Shown: positions 43,426-54,143, numbered from the stretch's first letter. The stretch: 64,000 bases of DNA from Tatumella sp. JGM91 (GCF_018257575.1 NZ_JAERJP010000009.1:1-64000), one strand, 5' to 3'. Numbers and translations are program-made. The notes: a model not told the origin generated them from the letters alone.

Positions 43426-44823
43426 GTGAGTAAATTTCAGCAAATTGCACAGCAATTACAGCAGCAAATTAATGCAGGGATCTGGCAGTCGGGTGATAAA
43501 CTGCCGTCATTAAGGCATCAGGCGGAACAGCAACAAGTCAGCCTGATGACAGTGATGAATGCTTATGCGTTGCTGGAAAGTCAGGGCTGGATTATCTCCC
43601 GTCCGCAGTCCGGTTACTATGTGGCTCCGCAGGTGTCTGACGGGGCAGCGGCGGTGGTCCAGAGTGAACAGACTGAGACAAACCGTTTTGTGTTTGATGT
43701 ATTACAGGCCAGCAGGGATCCGCAGGTCGTTCCTTTTGGTTCCGCTTTTCCTGACCCTGACCTGTTCCCCTTACAGCAACTGATGCGTTCACTGACCAGT
43801 GTCTCCCGGCGTTTATCGGCAGGGGATGCCGTCGATAATCTGCCTCCGGGTAATGTCGATTTGCGGAAAGTACTGGCGAGACGTTATACCCGCCAGGGCA
43901 TTATTGTCTCCCCTGATGATATTGTGATCACTAATGGCGCGATGGATGCGCTGAATCTCAGCCTGCAGGCGGTGACCGAACCCGGTGACTGGGTGATTAT
44001 TGAAAGCCCGGCTTTTTATGGTGCATTACAGGCAATAGAGAGACTCAGACTAAAGGCGCTGGCAATTCCGGCGCTGCCCGGTGAAGGTATTGATTTACAA
44101 AAACTTCAGCAGGCATTAAAACGCTGGCCGATAAAAGCCTGCTGGCTGATGACAAACTGTCAGAATCCGCTGGGGTACACTCTGACTGCAGAGCGCAAAC
44201 AGCAACTGGTCAGGTTACTGGAACAAAACCAGGTAGCCCTGATTGAAGATGATGTGTACACCAATTTATGGCAGGGAGAGCAGGCTCCTCTGCCGGCACT
44301 GGCGTGGGATCGGCAGGGGACGGTACTGCATTGTGGATCTTTTTCCAAAGATCTGGCCGCCGGATTCCGTATCGGCTGGGTAGTCAGTCGTGGTCATGGG
44401 ATCCGCATTCAGCAGTTACAGCTGATGAGCACTTTATCTGTCAGTACACCGATACAGCTGGCATTAGCCGATTTTCTGCAAAGCCAGCATTATGATCTTC
44501 ACCTCAAACGCTTACGCCGGCAGCTTGCTCAGCGTAAAAAGCTGGCCGTTGAGGCTTTGAAACGGGCTTTACCGGCACAGGCGAAGATATATGCTGATAA
44601 TGGCGGTTATTTTTTATGGGTAGAATTACCGCCGGCAACCGACTGTACTCTGCTGTATCACCAGGCGATGGCTGAACATATCAGTATTGCGCCGGGGGAA
44701 CTGTTTTCCGCCACACAGCAATATCGTCATTGCTTTCGCTTTAATGCAGCCTGGCCCTGGGATAACCGGGCTGAACTGGCAGTGGAGGTGCTGGGGCGTT
44801 TGATTGCGCGGCTATGTCAGTGA
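43426..44823 (+). CDS. MocR/GntR-type PLP-dependent transcriptional regulator
   Basis: A 465-residue fusion. The N-terminal winged helix is of GntR type (KLPSLRHQAEQQQVSLMTVM and ESQGWIISRPQSGYYV). The C-terminal part is an aminotransferase fold with the PLP lysine in CGSFSKDLAAGFRIGW and NCQNPLGYTL. It resembles YdcR-like members. The start is a GTG at 43426 behind CCGGGG. Such regulators usually control a neighbouring PLP- or amine-related gene, but none is seen here. Confidence 0.9.
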   Translation: MSKFQQIAQQLQQQINAGIWQSGDKLPSLRHQAEQQQVSLMTVMNAYALLESQGWIISRPQSGYYVAPQVSDGAAAVVQSEQTETNRFVFDVLQASRDPQVVPFGSAFPDPDLFPLQQLMRSLTSVSRRLSAGDAVDNLPPGNVDLRKVLARRYTRQGIIVSPDDIVITNGAMDALNLSLQAVTEPGDWVIIESPAFYGALQAIERLRLKALAIPALPGEGIDLQKLQQALKRWPIKACWLMTNCQNPLGYTLTAERKQQLVRLLEQNQVALIEDDVYTNLWQGEQAPLPALAWDRQGTVLHCGSFSKDLAAGFRIGWVVSRGHGIRIQQLQLMSTLSVSTPIQLALADFLQSQHYDLHLKRLRRQLAQRKKLAVEALKRALPAQAKIYADNGGYFLWVELPPATDCTLLYHQAMAEHISIAPGELFSATQQYRHCFRFNAAWPWDNRAELAVEVLGRLIARLCQ

Positions 44824-44828
44824 GTGTT

Positions 44829-45311
44829 TCAGATCGTTGCCGCACGGCGCTGACCCCAGGTCAGATGATAAATATCGTAAAAATCGACTTCGCCTTTTTT
44901 CTCCTGTAACCGGGCAATGCCTTGTTTTATCCGCTGAGGAATATCCGGATCGTTGCTGATTGCCCTGAGACATTGTTCGGAAACAGCGCGGACATAGTAC
45001 CATTCGCCGTTATAGCACACTCGCAGGTCAAGGGTATCAATATCTTCAAACCGGTATTTCGGATTAATGTCCATCAGCATCAGCAGGCTCATACCCAGTA
45101 CGAATGCGGTAGCAAACCAGAACGCCGGCCAGCCCAGCATCTCTGTCGAAAAGATCAGCGCAGTGCACAAGGCATAACAGAGGTACATCACTAACCACAG
45201 CCACGGATGTTTACGCAAAAAAGTAAAGCTGAAACGTGGCCGGTTGTCCCGTTGTTCGGTCCGGTTAAGACGGTCGATTTCCTGCTGCAGTATCTGTTTA
45301 ATCTTGTCCAT
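44829..45311 (-). CDS. ylaC: Inner membrane protein YlaC
   Basis: 160-residue protein with two membrane segments (HPWLWLVMYLCYALCTALIF and WFATAFVLGMSLLMLMD) and a cytoplasmic tail YRFEDIDTLDLRVCYNGEWY. It matches E. coli YlaC in the order of these parts. The function is unknown. GGAGG lies just upstream of the ATG. It is convergent with the MocR gene. Its location differs from that in E. coli. Confidence 0.88.
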   Translation of the reverse strand: MDKIKQILQQEIDRLNRTEQRDNRPRFSFTFLRKHPWLWLVMYLCYALCTALIFSTEMLGWPAFWFATAFVLGMSLLMLMDINPKYRFEDIDTLDLRVCYNGEWYYVRAVSEQCLRAISNDPDIPQRIKQGIARLQEKKGEVDFYDIYHLTWGQRRAATI

Positions 45312-45393
45312 ACGCCCTCCGCGAGTTTGCTGTCACTTAATCACATAACTGACCAGTCAGAAAGAAACAGATGCCCCGGGGTAAACTATAACA

Positions 45394-45419
45394 GTTAACA
45401 TTAGCTGATGTTAGTTAAC
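45394..45419. repeat. Imperfect palindrome in the ylaC-ftnA gap
   Basis: GTTAACAT, a 6-nt centre TAGCTG, then ATGTTA-G-TTAAC form an inverted repeat with one inserted base. It lies upstream of ylaC (minus strand) and beyond the 3' end of ftnA. It could be an operator for ylaC. Nothing else in the 258-base gap is recognised. Confidence 0.3.
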
Positions 45420-45531
45420 CAATAACGAGGTGAGACGTAGCGGGGCTGACACAAAGGAGAATAAATTATCATGCAGTAAAGGCCGGAGATCAGCACACAG
45501 CTTCCGGTGATTATTCGCGCTGTGAAGCGGA

Positions 45532-45561
45532 ACAGAAAGGCAGAGGAACAGCCTCTGCCTT
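45532..45561 (-). terminator. Intrinsic terminator of ftnA
   Basis: AAGGCAGAGG (45537-45546) and CCTCTGCCTT (45552-45561) form a perfect 10-bp stem with a 5-nt loop. On the minus strand it is followed by TCTGTT. It starts 9 bases after the ftnA stop. Confidence 0.8.
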
Positions 45562-45569
45562 ATGGATAA

Positions 45570-46082
45570 TCAGGCGTTTTTATTATGGATTTCGTTGTTC
45601 ATATGACCTAAGTCTTTATCCAGCAGGAAGGCGCCGTTAGAGCTGTTTTCCAGCATGCCCAGTTTATCCAGTACCGTTTTGAAGATTTTTTCTTCTTCAT
45701 GCTGCTCGGCAACATACCATTGCAGGAAATGGAAAGTAGAGTAGTCATGAGTGGTCATAGCGGCATGGGCCAGCTCATTAATTTTACTGGTAATTAATTG
45801 TTCATGCTGGTAAGTCTGTGAAAAAACATCGGCCAGTGATTCAAAAGTGACCGGCGGTGCTTCAATATTACCCAGAACCGGCAATGCGCCGGTATCGCTC
45901 AGGTAGTCGAACAGACGCTGCATATGATCCATTTCTTCACGGGAATGAGTTTTGAGGAATGAGGCAGCACCCTCAAATCCTTTGTCTGCACACCATGCGC
46001 TCATTTGCAGGTATAAGTTTGCTGAGTAGAACTCAAGATTCAGTTGGTCGTTCAGGCGGGCAATCATATCAGGCGTTAACAT
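45570..46082 (-). CDS. ftnA: Non-heme ferritin FtnA
   Basis: Iron-storage protein that oxidises and mineralises iron in a 24-subunit shell. The 170 residues carry the ferroxidase ligand regions LNLEFYSANLY, HSREEMDHMQRLFDYL, QHEQLITSKINELAHAA and WYVAEQHEEEK. The last is the diagnostic stretch of bacterial ferritins. The ATG is preceded by AAGG on the minus strand. Confidence 0.96.
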   Translation of the reverse strand: MLTPDMIARLNDQLNLEFYSANLYLQMSAWCADKGFEGAASFLKTHSREEMDHMQRLFDYLSDTGALPVLGNIEAPPVTFESLADVFSQTYQHEQLITSKINELAHAAMTTHDYSTFHFLQWYVAEQHEEEKIFKTVLDKLGMLENSSNGAFLLDKDLGHMNNEIHNKNA

Positions 46083-46601
46083 AGCAGAGACCTTTTAAAC
46101 AGAGAGTAAGATTTGTAAGATTATAGTGAACAATTATGCATCACTTTTTGGGTTTTGTGAAGCTGTGGTCTGTTGTTTTTTCCTTATTAATCATTAAGTT
46201 AATAATGTGAATTATTTAGTATCTGTAATGCTACTGTTTCTCATTGCTATCTGTTTTCAGCGGAAGAATGTCCCGGGTGGGTCTTTTTTCCCCGGACAGG
46301 GTAACAAATCACTGTACCCGATGATGACGGGGGATCATTCAGCCACTTTCGGCCAGGAAACTCTGCGGGCCGACATACCGTAAACGTCCGGTTTCATGTA
46401 ACATGTGCTGGCAGAGTCTTGCGGTTAGCAGAAATGTTTATTGCAGCCTCTTTGCAGCGAGTACGGGATTATTGACGGATGCAGTCGCTTGCCGGTCAGT
46501 TATCTTCGTAAGAAAAGCCGGTGAAACTCTTCCCGGTCAGCGTGATTTTTCCGGAAATGCAGTACTGCGATGCCTTTCCGCCAACAGTGAAGAACCTGTT
46601 C
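46083..46601. other. ftnA-prfC divergent region (519 bp)
   Basis: No gene is recognised. About 100-135 bases upstream of ftnA there is an AT-rich palindrome cluster: TTATTAA-N8-TTAATAA (46184-46205), overlapping AATAAT-N4-ATTATT (46201-46216). These could bind Fur or H-NS, both known at E. coli ftnA, but they do not match the Fur consensus well. The frames running into prfC from here (46403-46678 and the prfC extension to 46521) lack homology. Confidence 0.45.
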
Positions 46602-48191
46602 ATGGCTACAGCACCCTTTTTAGACGAAGTGGCTCGTCGCCGCACATTTGCGATTATTTCGCATCCGGATGCGGGTAAAACCACAATTACAGAAAAAGTT
46701 TTATTGTTCGGACAGGCGATCCAGACCGCCGGGACGGTAAAAGGCCGCGGCTCCAGTCAGCATGCAAAATCAGACTGGATGGAAATGGAAAAACAGCGTG
46801 GGATCTCGATCACCACGTCAGTGATGCAATTCCCTTACCGCGATAAACTGGTTAATCTGCTTGATACCCCGGGACATGAGGACTTCTCTGAAGATACTTA
46901 TCGTACCCTGACGGCTGTCGACTGCTGTCTGATGGTGATTGATGCGGCCAAAGGGGTCGAAGATCGTACCCGTAAGCTGATGGAAGTCACACGGCTGCGT
47001 GATACGCCGATTCTGACGTTCATGAATAAACTCGACCGTGATATTCGTGACCCTATGGAGGTGATGGATGAAGTTGAGAATGAGCTGAAGATTGCCTGTG
47101 CGCCGGTGACCTGGCCTATCGGCTGCGGTAAGCTATTCAAAGGGGTTTATCATCTGTACAAAGATGAAACTTACCTTTATCAGAGTGGCCAGGGTCATAC
47201 CATCCAGCAGGAACGTATTATCAAAGGGCTGGATAACCCGTTGCTGGATGAAGCGATCGGTGACGAGCTGGCTGCCCAGCTACGTGAAGAGCTGGAGCTG
47301 GTGAAAGGGGCCTCCCACGAATTTGAAGAACAGGCTTTTCTCGACGGACAGCTGACCCCGGTATTTTTCGGCACGGCACTGGGCAACTTTGGTGTTAATC
47401 ATATGCTGGATGGTCTGGTCAGCTGGGCACCGCAGCCAATGCCCCGTCAAACGGATACCCGCGAAGTAGCGGCGAGTGATCAGAAGTTCAGTGGCTTTGT
47501 ATTTAAAATTCAGGCCAATATGGATCCCAAACACCGCGACCGGGTGGCCTTCCTGCGTGTAGTATCAGGCAGATATGAGAAAGGCATGAAGATGTATCAG
47601 GTGCGTACCGGGAAAGATGTGGTGATCTCTGATGCTCTGACCTTTATGGCAGGTGACCGTGCTCACGTTGAAGAAGCCTGGCCCGGCGATATTATCGGTT
47701 TGCACAATCACGGCACGATTCAGATCGGCGACTCATTTACTCAGGGTGAGAAAATGAAGTTTACCGGTATCCCTAACTTTGCGCCGGAGCTGTTCCGTCG
47801 TATTCGTCTGCGTGATCCGTTAAAACAAAAACAGTTACTGAAAGGGCTGGTTCAGTTATCTGAAGAAGGTGCTGTACAGGTCTTCCGTCCGATAGCGAAC
47901 AATGATCTGATCGTCGGCGCAGTCGGTGTACTGCAGTTTGATGTGGTAGTGGCGCGCCTGAAAAGTGAATATAACGTTGAAGCGATTTATGAATCGGTTA
48001 ACGTTTCTACTGCCCGCTGGGTGGAATGCAGTGATGTGAAAAAATTCGATGAGTTTCAGCGCAAAAACGAGATTAACCTTGCGCTGGATGGCGGCGACAA
48101 CCTTACCTATATCGCCCCGACCATGGTTAACCTGAATATCACCAGTGAACGTTATCCTGAAGTCACTTTCCGCAAAACCCGCGAACATTAA
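46602..48191 (+). CDS. prfC: Peptide chain release factor 3 (RF3)
   Basis: GTPase that removes RF1 and RF2 from the ribosome after termination. G1 is [10 protein letters not shown]3 is DTPGHEDF and G4 is [27 protein letters not shown] is the switch region. The ATG at 46602 gives 529 residues, the E. coli length; the open frame extends 81 bases upstream without homology. It is followed by osmY and ytjA, as in E. coli. Confidence 0.97.
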   Translation: MATAPFLDEVARRRTFAIISHPDAGKTTITEKVLLFGQAIQTAGTVKGRGSSQHAKSDWMEMEKQRGISITTSVMQFPYRDKLVNLLDTPGHEDFSEDTYRTLTAVDCCLMVIDAAKGVEDRTRKLMEVTRLRDTPILTFMNKLDRDIRDPMEVMDEVENELKIACAPVTWPIGCGKLFKGVYHLYKDETYLYQSGQGHTIQQERIIKGLDNPLLDEAIGDELAAQLREELELVKGASHEFEEQAFLDGQLTPVFFGTALGNFGVNHMLDGLVSWAPQPMPRQTDTREVAASDQKFSGFVFKIQANMDPKHRDRVAFLRVVSGRYEKGMKMYQVRTGKDVVISDALTFMAGDRAHVEEAWPGDIIGLHNHGTIQIGDSFTQGEKMKFTGIPNFAPELFRRIRLRDPLKQKQLLKGLVQLSEEGAVQVFRPIANNDLIVGAVGVLQFDVVVARLKSEYNVEAIYESVNVSTARWVECSDVKKFDEFQRKNEINLALDGGDNLTYIAPTMVNLNITSERYPEVTFRKTREH

Positions 48192-48621
48192 CCGGGAATC
48201 TCTGCCGGAGCCCCGTTAGCCGGGGCCCGGCGGTATTATACAATTGTCTGTCAGCTGACGGTCAGCTGATATCTCTGCCGGGAGGCGGTATTTATCACCG
48301 CTGATGTTATCTCTGCGGATGCGTGCATTGTCTGTATTCTCTTTCTGCGTTGCCAGACCGGAAAACTATTCCCGGATTGTGCTGCTTCTGCCTGACCACT
48401 AAAAGTGTTTATTCTGTCCTGGTCTGGTGATGGATCTGTACTGATATTACCGAAGCTGTAAAGGCCGGATGTCACTTAAGTCAAATCCTAAAAATCAGTA
48501 CACCCGTAAAACTCAGCTACTATTAATATTATGTGGTTGCGGCGCCAAAGGGGGTCCGTCACAGCCTGTCATGGACAGGTCATCGGGCGTACCGGATGCA
48601 GCGACCACTCAGGAAAAATAT
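48192..48621. other. prfC-osmY intergenic region (430 bp)
   Basis: No gene is recognised. After prfC, GCCCCG-TTAGC-CGGGGC (48210-48226), extended by flanking CCGG pairs, is a terminator candidate with only a weak T-rich tail. Closer to osmY there is CCTGTC-ATG-GACAGG (48564-48578), a short palindrome. The osmY promoter (sigma-S dependent in E. coli) should lie here, but no box is certain. Confidence 0.45.
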
Positions 48622-49215
48622 ATGAAAAACAACAGTTATATTTACCGGCTGTTATTGATTTCACTGCTATGCAGTCCCGGTGTTTATGCGGCAGACTCCC
48701 CCGGACATTCCCGGACGCCGACGGAACAACAGCAGGGGGGAGCGATTAACCGCGTAGACAAGTTTATGGATGACAGCACCATCACCGCGAAAGTCAAAAC
48801 GGCGCTGGTGGATGACAAGCAGATTAACAGTACCAATCTGTCGGTTTCAACTAACCGGGGTGTGGTATCCATCGATGGTTTTGTCGCTTCACACCGGCAA
48901 ATGGCGCGGGTAAAACAGCTGGCAGAATCGGTTAAAGGGGTCCGGAAGACAGAGCTTAATCTGCATCTTAAGCCGAACCAGCAGACTGACCTGAAGAGTT
49001 ATGCCAGTGATACCGCGACCACCAGTGAAATTGTTGCCCGGTTGCTGGCTGATAAGCGAGTGTCTGCGCGCCATATTTCCGTGACAACAACCCACGGAGC
49101 AGTATTGCTGACGGGGAATGTCAGTGACCGGCAGCAAAAAATGCTGGCGGCGGAGATAGCCCGTAAGGTTTCCGGTGTCAGTGCAGTAAAAAACGAATTG
49201 TCTGTCAGCCACTGA
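48622..49215 (+). CDS. osmY: Periplasmic BON-domain stress protein OsmY
   Basis: Osmotically and stationary-phase induced periplasmic protein with chaperone-like roles. After a signal peptide ending at VYA-AD, two BON domains follow: DDSTITAKVKTALVDDKQIN with VVSIDGFV, and DTATTSEIVARLLADKRV with VLLTGNVS. The ATG at 48622 follows AGGAAA and gives 197 residues. The upstream frame extension is not conserved. It sits between prfC and ytjA as in E. coli. Confidence 0.94.
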   Translation: MKNNSYIYRLLLISLLCSPGVYAADSPGHSRTPTEQQQGGAINRVDKFMDDSTITAKVKTALVDDKQINSTNLSVSTNRGVVSIDGFVASHRQMARVKQLAESVKGVRKTELNLHLKPNQQTDLKSYASDTATTSEIVARLLADKRVSARHISVTTTHGAVLLTGNVSDRQQKMLAAEIARKVSGVSAVKNELSVSH

Positions 49216-49337
49216 TTCTGTGATGGCTGCAGAGAAACCGCGATATTAACAACAATATTTTCACCGCAGGACCGGTTCTGAACACGCTTCAGAACGATTT
49301 ATAAGATGAATCTATTAATGACAGTAAGGAGATGACT

Positions 49338-49499
49338 ATGTTTCGTTGGGGAATTATCTTTCTGGTTATCGCATTGATCGCTGCAGCACTGGGTTTTGGC
49401 GGACTGGCCGGAACCGCAGCATGGGCCGCAAAAGTGGTATTTATCGTCGGTATTATCCTGTTTCTTATCAGTCTGTTCACTGGGCGTAAGAAACTCTGA
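49338..49499 (+). CDS. ytjA: DUF1328 small membrane protein YtjA
   Basis: 53-residue membrane protein: [20 protein letters not shown], then [15 protein letters not shown], a second hydrophobic helix, and the basic end GRKKL. AAGGAG lies 7 bases upstream of the ATG. It matches E. coli YtjA in length and in position after osmY. The function is unknown; relatives are stress-induced. Confidence 0.93.
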   Translation: MFRWGIIFLVIALIAAALGFGGLAGTAAWAAKVVFIVGIILFLISLFTGRKKL

Positions 49500-49621
49500 G
49501 TCAGCGTTGCATCTGTTGTCATCAACCGATGATAGCAGCCGGCAAGGATGCCGGCAGTACGGTTATCCTGCCAGCTGTAAATCACCTGCCATTGTTATTA
49601 TTGTGCCCTGAGGAGACGTCG

Positions 49622-50410
49622 TTGAAGTTTATCGACACCCATTGTCATTATGATTTTCCGCCTTTTGAGCACCATGAAGCGGCAGAACTGAAGCGTGCCA
49701 GCCAGGCCGGAGTCGAAAAAATTATTGTCCCGGCCGTCAGCAGTGCACGTTTTTCTGCTGTGATGGCGCTTGCCGGTCGTTATCAGCCGCTGTACGCCGC
49801 TCTGGGACTGCATCCTGTGTGGACGGAGCAACATTGTGATGATGATATTGACCAGTTACAGCAGTGGCTGCAACAACAGCCGGCGAAACTGGTCGCACTC
49901 GGTGAAACCGGACTGGATTACTTTACCCCGCAGCTGGCGGCATACAGCGGACAACAAATCTCGCGTCTGAAAGCACAACTGAGTCTGGCAAAACGCTATG
50001 ATCTGCCGGTGATCCTCCATTCACGGCGGACACATGATCTGCTGGCGGGGTTACTCAGGCAGGCAAAGCTGCCGGCGAGCGGCGTAATCCACGGGTTCTC
50101 CGGCAGCCTGTCTCAGGCGATGGCTTTTGTTAAACTCGGTTACCGGATTGGTGTTGGCGGGACTATTACTTATCCGCGGGCGGCGAAGACACGCAACACT
50201 ATTGCCGCTTTACCCCTGCACGCTCTGGTGCTGGAAACCGATGCACCGGATATGCCATTACACGGATTTCAGGGGCAACCTAACCGGCCGGAACAGATCG
50301 CTGCCGTCTGGCGGGTTCTGACTGAGCTGCGTTCTGAACCTGCTGAACAGATTGCGCAAACGCTGTGGAATAACAGCCTGCGTTTGTTTCCGCGGCTGGC
50401 GGCATCCTGA
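49622..50410 (+). CDS. yjjV: TatD-family metal-dependent hydrolase YjjV
   Basis: TatD-type metallohydrolase (putative deoxyribonuclease). Metal-ligand motifs are FIDTHCHYDFP, GLHPVW, ALGETGLDYF, VILHSRRTHD, HGFSGS and ETDAPDMP. The start is a TTG at 49622, six bases after AGGAG, giving 262 residues. No ATG start with homology exists, and the frame open from 49529 has unrelated sequence upstream. It lies before deoC; E. coli also has yjjW and yjjI there, missing here. Confidence 0.92.
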   Translation: MKFIDTHCHYDFPPFEHHEAAELKRASQAGVEKIIVPAVSSARFSAVMALAGRYQPLYAALGLHPVWTEQHCDDDIDQLQQWLQQQPAKLVALGETGLDYFTPQLAAYSGQQISRLKAQLSLAKRYDLPVILHSRRTHDLLAGLLRQAKLPASGVIHGFSGSLSQAMAFVKLGYRIGVGGTITYPRAAKTRNTIAALPLHALVLETDAPDMPLHGFQGQPNRPEQIAAVWRVLTELRSEPAEQIAQTLWNNSLRLFPRLAAS

Positions 50411-50455
50411 CAGCGGCGAAAGATACCCGCTATACTTTATGTTATTACTTTAACA
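50407..50455 (+). promoter_or_regulatory. deoP1-like promoter with a DeoR-type operator
   Basis: CTGACA (50407-50412), an 18-base spacer and TATACT (50431-50436) form a sigma-70 promoter. TGTTATTACTTTAACA (50440-50455) follows directly, over the expected start point. This palindrome resembles the E. coli DeoR operator TGTTAGAATTCTAACA. Confidence 0.5.
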
Positions 50456-50578
50456 ATAAATCTCTGCCCATTGTGCTTCAGTCCCCCGGTACTCACTGCA
50501 TATTGTGCGTTATCGTCGCATGTTAACCGCAGAGGCAGTGATTTCTTGATCCGCACCGCAATTATTGCTGATACGCTT

Positions 50579-50594
50579 TGTTAGAATATGAACA
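50579..50594 (+). promoter_or_regulatory. Second DeoR-type operator upstream of deoC
   Basis: TGTTAGAATATGAACA matches the E. coli DeoR operator well in its left half and its AACA end. It lies 61 bases upstream of the deoC start and 139 bases from the first candidate operator. A TGTGA half site at 50611 could belong to CRP, but its partner half (TACCA) is poor. Confidence 0.55.
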
Positions 50595-50655
50595 TTAAGC
50601 AGCGAGTAATTGTGAAAATATTACCAATTACCGGTAACTTCCAGAGGAATTCTCC

Positions 50656-51435
50656 ATGACTGATATGACCAGCATCGCACGTAAGGCGATAGGGCTGATG
50701 GATCTCACCACCCTGAATGATGATGATACGGATGAAAAAGTCACGGCCCTGTGCCGGCAGGCTAATTCACCGGCAGGGCAGACCGCCGCCGTGTGTATCT
50801 ACCCGCGTTTTATCCCCCTGGCCCGCAAAGTCTTACGTGAACAGGGGACGCCTCTGGTGCGTATCGCGACTGTGACCAATTTTCCTCATGGCAACGATGA
50901 TATCGCTATTGCGGTAGCAGAAACCCGCGCGGCGATTGCGTACGGGGCCGATGAAGTGGATGTGGTGTTTCCATGGCGGACACTGAAAGCCGGAGACACC
51001 CAATGCGGATTTGAGCTAGTCAGCGCCTGCAAACAGCTGTGTACAGAAGCCAGTGTACTGCTGAAAGTCATTATCGAGAGTGGTGAGTTACAGCAACCGG
51101 CGTTGATACGTCAGGCTTCAGAGATTGCGATTGATGCCGGTGCCGATTTTATTAAAACCTCGACCGGTAAAGTAGCCGTTAACGCGACTCTGGAAAGTGC
51201 AGCCATTATGCTGGAAGTGATCCGTGATAAAGGCGTTGCTGCCAGTGTCGGTTTTAAACCGGCGGGCGGAGTACGTACCACCGAAGATGCGGCAGCTTAT
51301 CTGGCGCTGGCAGCAGATATTCTCGGTGATAACTGGGCCGATTCACGACATTTCCGTTTTGGTGCATCGGGATTACTGAACAGCCTGCTGAAGACCTGCG
51401 GTGCTGATGTTACGGACGCAGTATCAGGGTACTGA
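50656..51435 (+). CDS. deoC: Deoxyribose-phosphate aldolase DeoC
   Basis: Class I aldolase that splits 2-deoxyribose 5-phosphate into glyceraldehyde 3-phosphate and acetaldehyde. The Schiff-base Lys167 lies in [10 protein letters not shown], and Lys201 lies in [10 protein letters not shown]. The 259 residues equal the E. coli length. AGAGGA precedes the ATG. It is the first gene of the deoCABD operon. Confidence 0.98.
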   Translation: MTDMTSIARKAIGLMDLTTLNDDDTDEKVTALCRQANSPAGQTAAVCIYPRFIPLARKVLREQGTPLVRIATVTNFPHGNDDIAIAVAETRAAIAYGADEVDVVFPWRTLKAGDTQCGFELVSACKQLCTEASVLLKVIIESGELQQPALIRQASEIAIDAGADFIKTSTGKVAVNATLESAAIMLEVIRDKGVAASVGFKPAGGVRTTEDAAAYLALAADILGDNWADSRHFRFGASGLLNSLLKTCGADVTDAVSGY

Positions 51436-51472
51436 CTGCCAGCGACAGGCCGAATATTGCCGGGAGACAATT

Positions 51473-52792
51473 ATGTTACTGCCACAGGAAATTATCCGTA
51501 AGAAACGTGATGGTCATTGCCTGACTGATGAGGAAATTACCTGCTTTATCCGCGGGGTTACCGACCAGTCAGTCACTGAGGGACAGATAGCTGCGTTGGC
51601 GATGGCCGTCTGGTTCCGTGATATGAGTTTAGGGGAGCGGGTGGCTCTGACGATGGCAATGCGTGATTCCGGGACGGTACTCGACTGGCAGGATTTACAG
51701 TTAAACGGACCGGTGGTTGATAAGCACTCCACCGGGGGCGTCGGTGATGTGACATCACTGATGCTCGGGCCGATGGTTGCTGCCTGTGGTGGTTACGTTC
51801 CTATGATTTCCGGAAGAGGGCTCGGGCATACCGGCGGTACCCTGGATAAACTGGAGGCCATTCCCGGTATTGATATTTTTCCGGATGATCAGCGCTTCCG
51901 GCAGATCATCCGTGAAACCGGTGTTGCCATCATCGGGCAGACCCGTTCACTGGCCCCGGCGGATCAGCGTTTTTATGCGACCCGGGATATTACGGCCACC
52001 GTGGATTCAATACCGCTGATCACGGCTTCTGTTCTGGCGAAAAAGCTGGCAGAAGGGCTGGATGCGCTGGTCATGGATGTGAAAGTGGGCAGTGGTGCGT
52101 TTATGCCGGACTATGCTCAGTCAGCACTGCTGGCCAGTGCCATTGTAGGGGTGGCTAATGGTGCCGGATGCAAAACCACGGCGCTACTGACCGATATGAG
52201 TCAGGTACTGGCATCTTCGGCGGGTAATGCTACCGAAGTTCGTGAAGCAGTACGTTTCCTGCGCGGGGATTACCGCCATCCGCGTCTGCTGGAAGTGACT
52301 CTGGCATTGTGCAGTGAAATGCTGGTCAGCAGCGGTTTATCTGCCGATGAATCTCAGGCAAAACAGCGTTTAATGCAGGTACTGGATAATGGCCGTGCGG
52401 CAGAAGTTTTCGGCCAGATGGTGGCTCAACAATCTGGACCGACTGATTTTGTCGAACACTATGATCGTTATCTGCCGGCTGCGCCGGTGGTGCGTCCTCT
52501 TTACTCCCGGCGTACTGGCTATATCGGCGCGATGGACACGCGTGCGGCAGGGATGGCAATTGTCAGGATGGGCGGAGGGCGGCAGCGCAGCAGCGACAGC
52601 ATTGATTACGGGGTCGGTTTTACCGGGATAAGTGTGCTGGGCCAGCAGACGGATACTCACACCCCGCTGGCGATAATACATGCTGCTGACGAAAACAGCT
52701 GGCAACAGGCTGCGATTGACCTGGAGGCTGCGATTACTGTGACAGAGCAGCCACCGAAAGAAATACCGTTAATCTATCGCAGAATCGGTTAA
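51473..52792 (+). CDS. deoA: Thymidine phosphorylase DeoA
   Basis: Cleaves thymidine or deoxyuridine to the base and deoxyribose 1-phosphate. The signature [18 protein letters not shown] and [20 protein letters not shown] are intact. The ATG at 51473 follows CGGGAG and gives 439 residues, as in E. coli (440). The frame open from 51401 is not used. Second gene of deoCABD. Confidence 0.98.
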   Translation: MLLPQEIIRKKRDGHCLTDEEITCFIRGVTDQSVTEGQIAALAMAVWFRDMSLGERVALTMAMRDSGTVLDWQDLQLNGPVVDKHSTGGVGDVTSLMLGPMVAACGGYVPMISGRGLGHTGGTLDKLEAIPGIDIFPDDQRFRQIIRETGVAIIGQTRSLAPADQRFYATRDITATVDSIPLITASVLAKKLAEGLDALVMDVKVGSGAFMPDYAQSALLASAIVGVANGAGCKTTALLTDMSQVLASSAGNATEVREAVRFLRGDYRHPRLLEVTLALCSEMLVSSGLSADESQAKQRLMQVLDNGRAAEVFGQMVAQQSGPTDFVEHYDRYLPAAPVVRPLYSRRTGYIGAMDTRAAGMAIVRMGGGRQRSSDSIDYGVGFTGISVLGQQTDTHTPLAIIHAADENSWQQAAIDLEAAITVTEQPPKEIPLIYRRIG

Positions 52793-52851
52793 TTAGTCGC
52801 ATACTGATCTGATCAGTGTTTTTCACTCAATAGAATCTACAGGAGGCGAGC

Positions 52852-54075
52852 ATGAAACGTGTATTTATTATGGTTCTGGACTCCTTCGGGATCGGCGCCA
52901 GCGCTGATGCGAATAAATTTGGTGATACGGGCTCAGATACGCTGGGTCATATTGCACAGGCCTGCAGTGAAGGGCGGGCGAACCAAGGACGGCAAGGGCC
53001 TTTACATTTGCCTAACCTGACTGCGCTGGGGCTGGCAAAAGCGGCGGAATTATCCACCGGTAAAATCCCTGCCGGAATGGATGCCAGTGCGCATATTATT
53101 GGTGCTTATGGTTGCGCCAGTGAACTCTCTTCCGGTAAAGATACCCCCTCAGGGCACTGGGAAATTGCCGGAGTCCCGGTGTTATTTGACTGGGGCTATT
53201 TTTCTGATGAAAAAAACAGTTTCCCGCAATCGCTGCTGGATACGCTGGTAGAAAAAGCCGGACTGCCCGGATACCTCGGCAACTGTCATTCTTCAGGTAC
53301 AGTGATCCTCGACCAGCTGGGCGAAGAGCATATGCGCAGCGGTAAACCTATCTTTTATACCTCTGCTGATTCGGTTTTCCAGATTGCCTGCCATGAAGAA
53401 ACCTTTGGCCTTGAACGTTTATACGAGCTCTGTGAAATCGCACGTAAAGAGCTTACCGAAGGGGGGTATAACATTGGTCGAGTGATTGCCCGTCCGTTCA
53501 CCGGGCAGAAAGCCGGCGAATTTGTCCGTACCGGTAACCGGCACGATCTGGCGGTTGAACCCCCTTCAGCCACCATCCTGCAGAAGCTGGTAGAAGAAAA
53601 GAATGGTCAGGTGATTTCGGTCGGTAAAATTGCGGATATTTATGCCCAGCAGGGGATCACCAAAAAAGTGAAAGCAACCGGGCTGGATGCACTGTTTGAC
53701 GCCACGCTGATCGAAATGCAGCAGGCCCCGGATAATGCGATCGTCTTTACTAACTTTGTGGATTTTGATTCCAGCTGGGGTCATCGCCGTGATGTGGCAG
53801 GATATGCCGCCGGTCTGGAATTATTTGACCGTCGTTTACCGGAACTGATGGCACAGGTAAAACAGGGCGATATGCTGATTCTGACCGCCGATCACGGCTG
53901 TGATCCGACCTGGCATGGTACCGATCATACCCGCGAACATATTCCTGTCCTGATTTATGGTCCGCAGGTAACCCCTGGTCCGCTGGGTCAGCGTGATACC
54001 TTTGCTGATATTGGCCAGACCATTGCATCATATTTCGGGCTTTCTGCTATGGATTACGGGCGTAACATGCTGTAA
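52852..54075 (+). CDS. deoB: Phosphopentomutase DeoB
   Basis: Interconverts (deoxy)ribose 1- and 5-phosphate. Alkaline-phosphatase superfamily with two manganese sites: [14 protein letters not shown] at the N-terminus and [20 protein letters not shown] near the C-terminus. The 407 residues equal the E. coli length. AGGAGG lies upstream of the ATG. Third gene of the operon. Confidence 0.98.
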   Translation: MKRVFIMVLDSFGIGASADANKFGDTGSDTLGHIAQACSEGRANQGRQGPLHLPNLTALGLAKAAELSTGKIPAGMDASAHIIGAYGCASELSSGKDTPSGHWEIAGVPVLFDWGYFSDEKNSFPQSLLDTLVEKAGLPGYLGNCHSSGTVILDQLGEEHMRSGKPIFYTSADSVFQIACHEETFGLERLYELCEIARKELTEGGYNIGRVIARPFTGQKAGEFVRTGNRHDLAVEPPSATILQKLVEEKNGQVISVGKIADIYAQQGITKKVKATGLDALFDATLIEMQQAPDNAIVFTNFVDFDSSWGHRRDVAGYAAGLELFDRRLPELMAQVKQGDMLILTADHGCDPTWHGTDHTREHIPVLIYGPQVTPGPLGQRDTFADIGQTIASYFGLSAMDYGRNML

Positions 54076-54143
54076 AAAGCATGCCTGATTTTTCACTGTC
54101 TGCCACTGCGGCAGACAATGACATGTTTGAGAGGAAAAATAAC

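Noticed and set aside
45461..45480. AAAGGAG followed by ATG-CAG-TAA, a possible minimal leader peptide
   Set aside because: Two-codon frame with too long a spacing and no downstream plus-strand gene.
46266..46304. Hairpin around TGTCCCGGG and CCCCGGACA upstream of prfC
   Set aside because: The stem needs a bulge, the T run lies in the loop, and no gene ends there.
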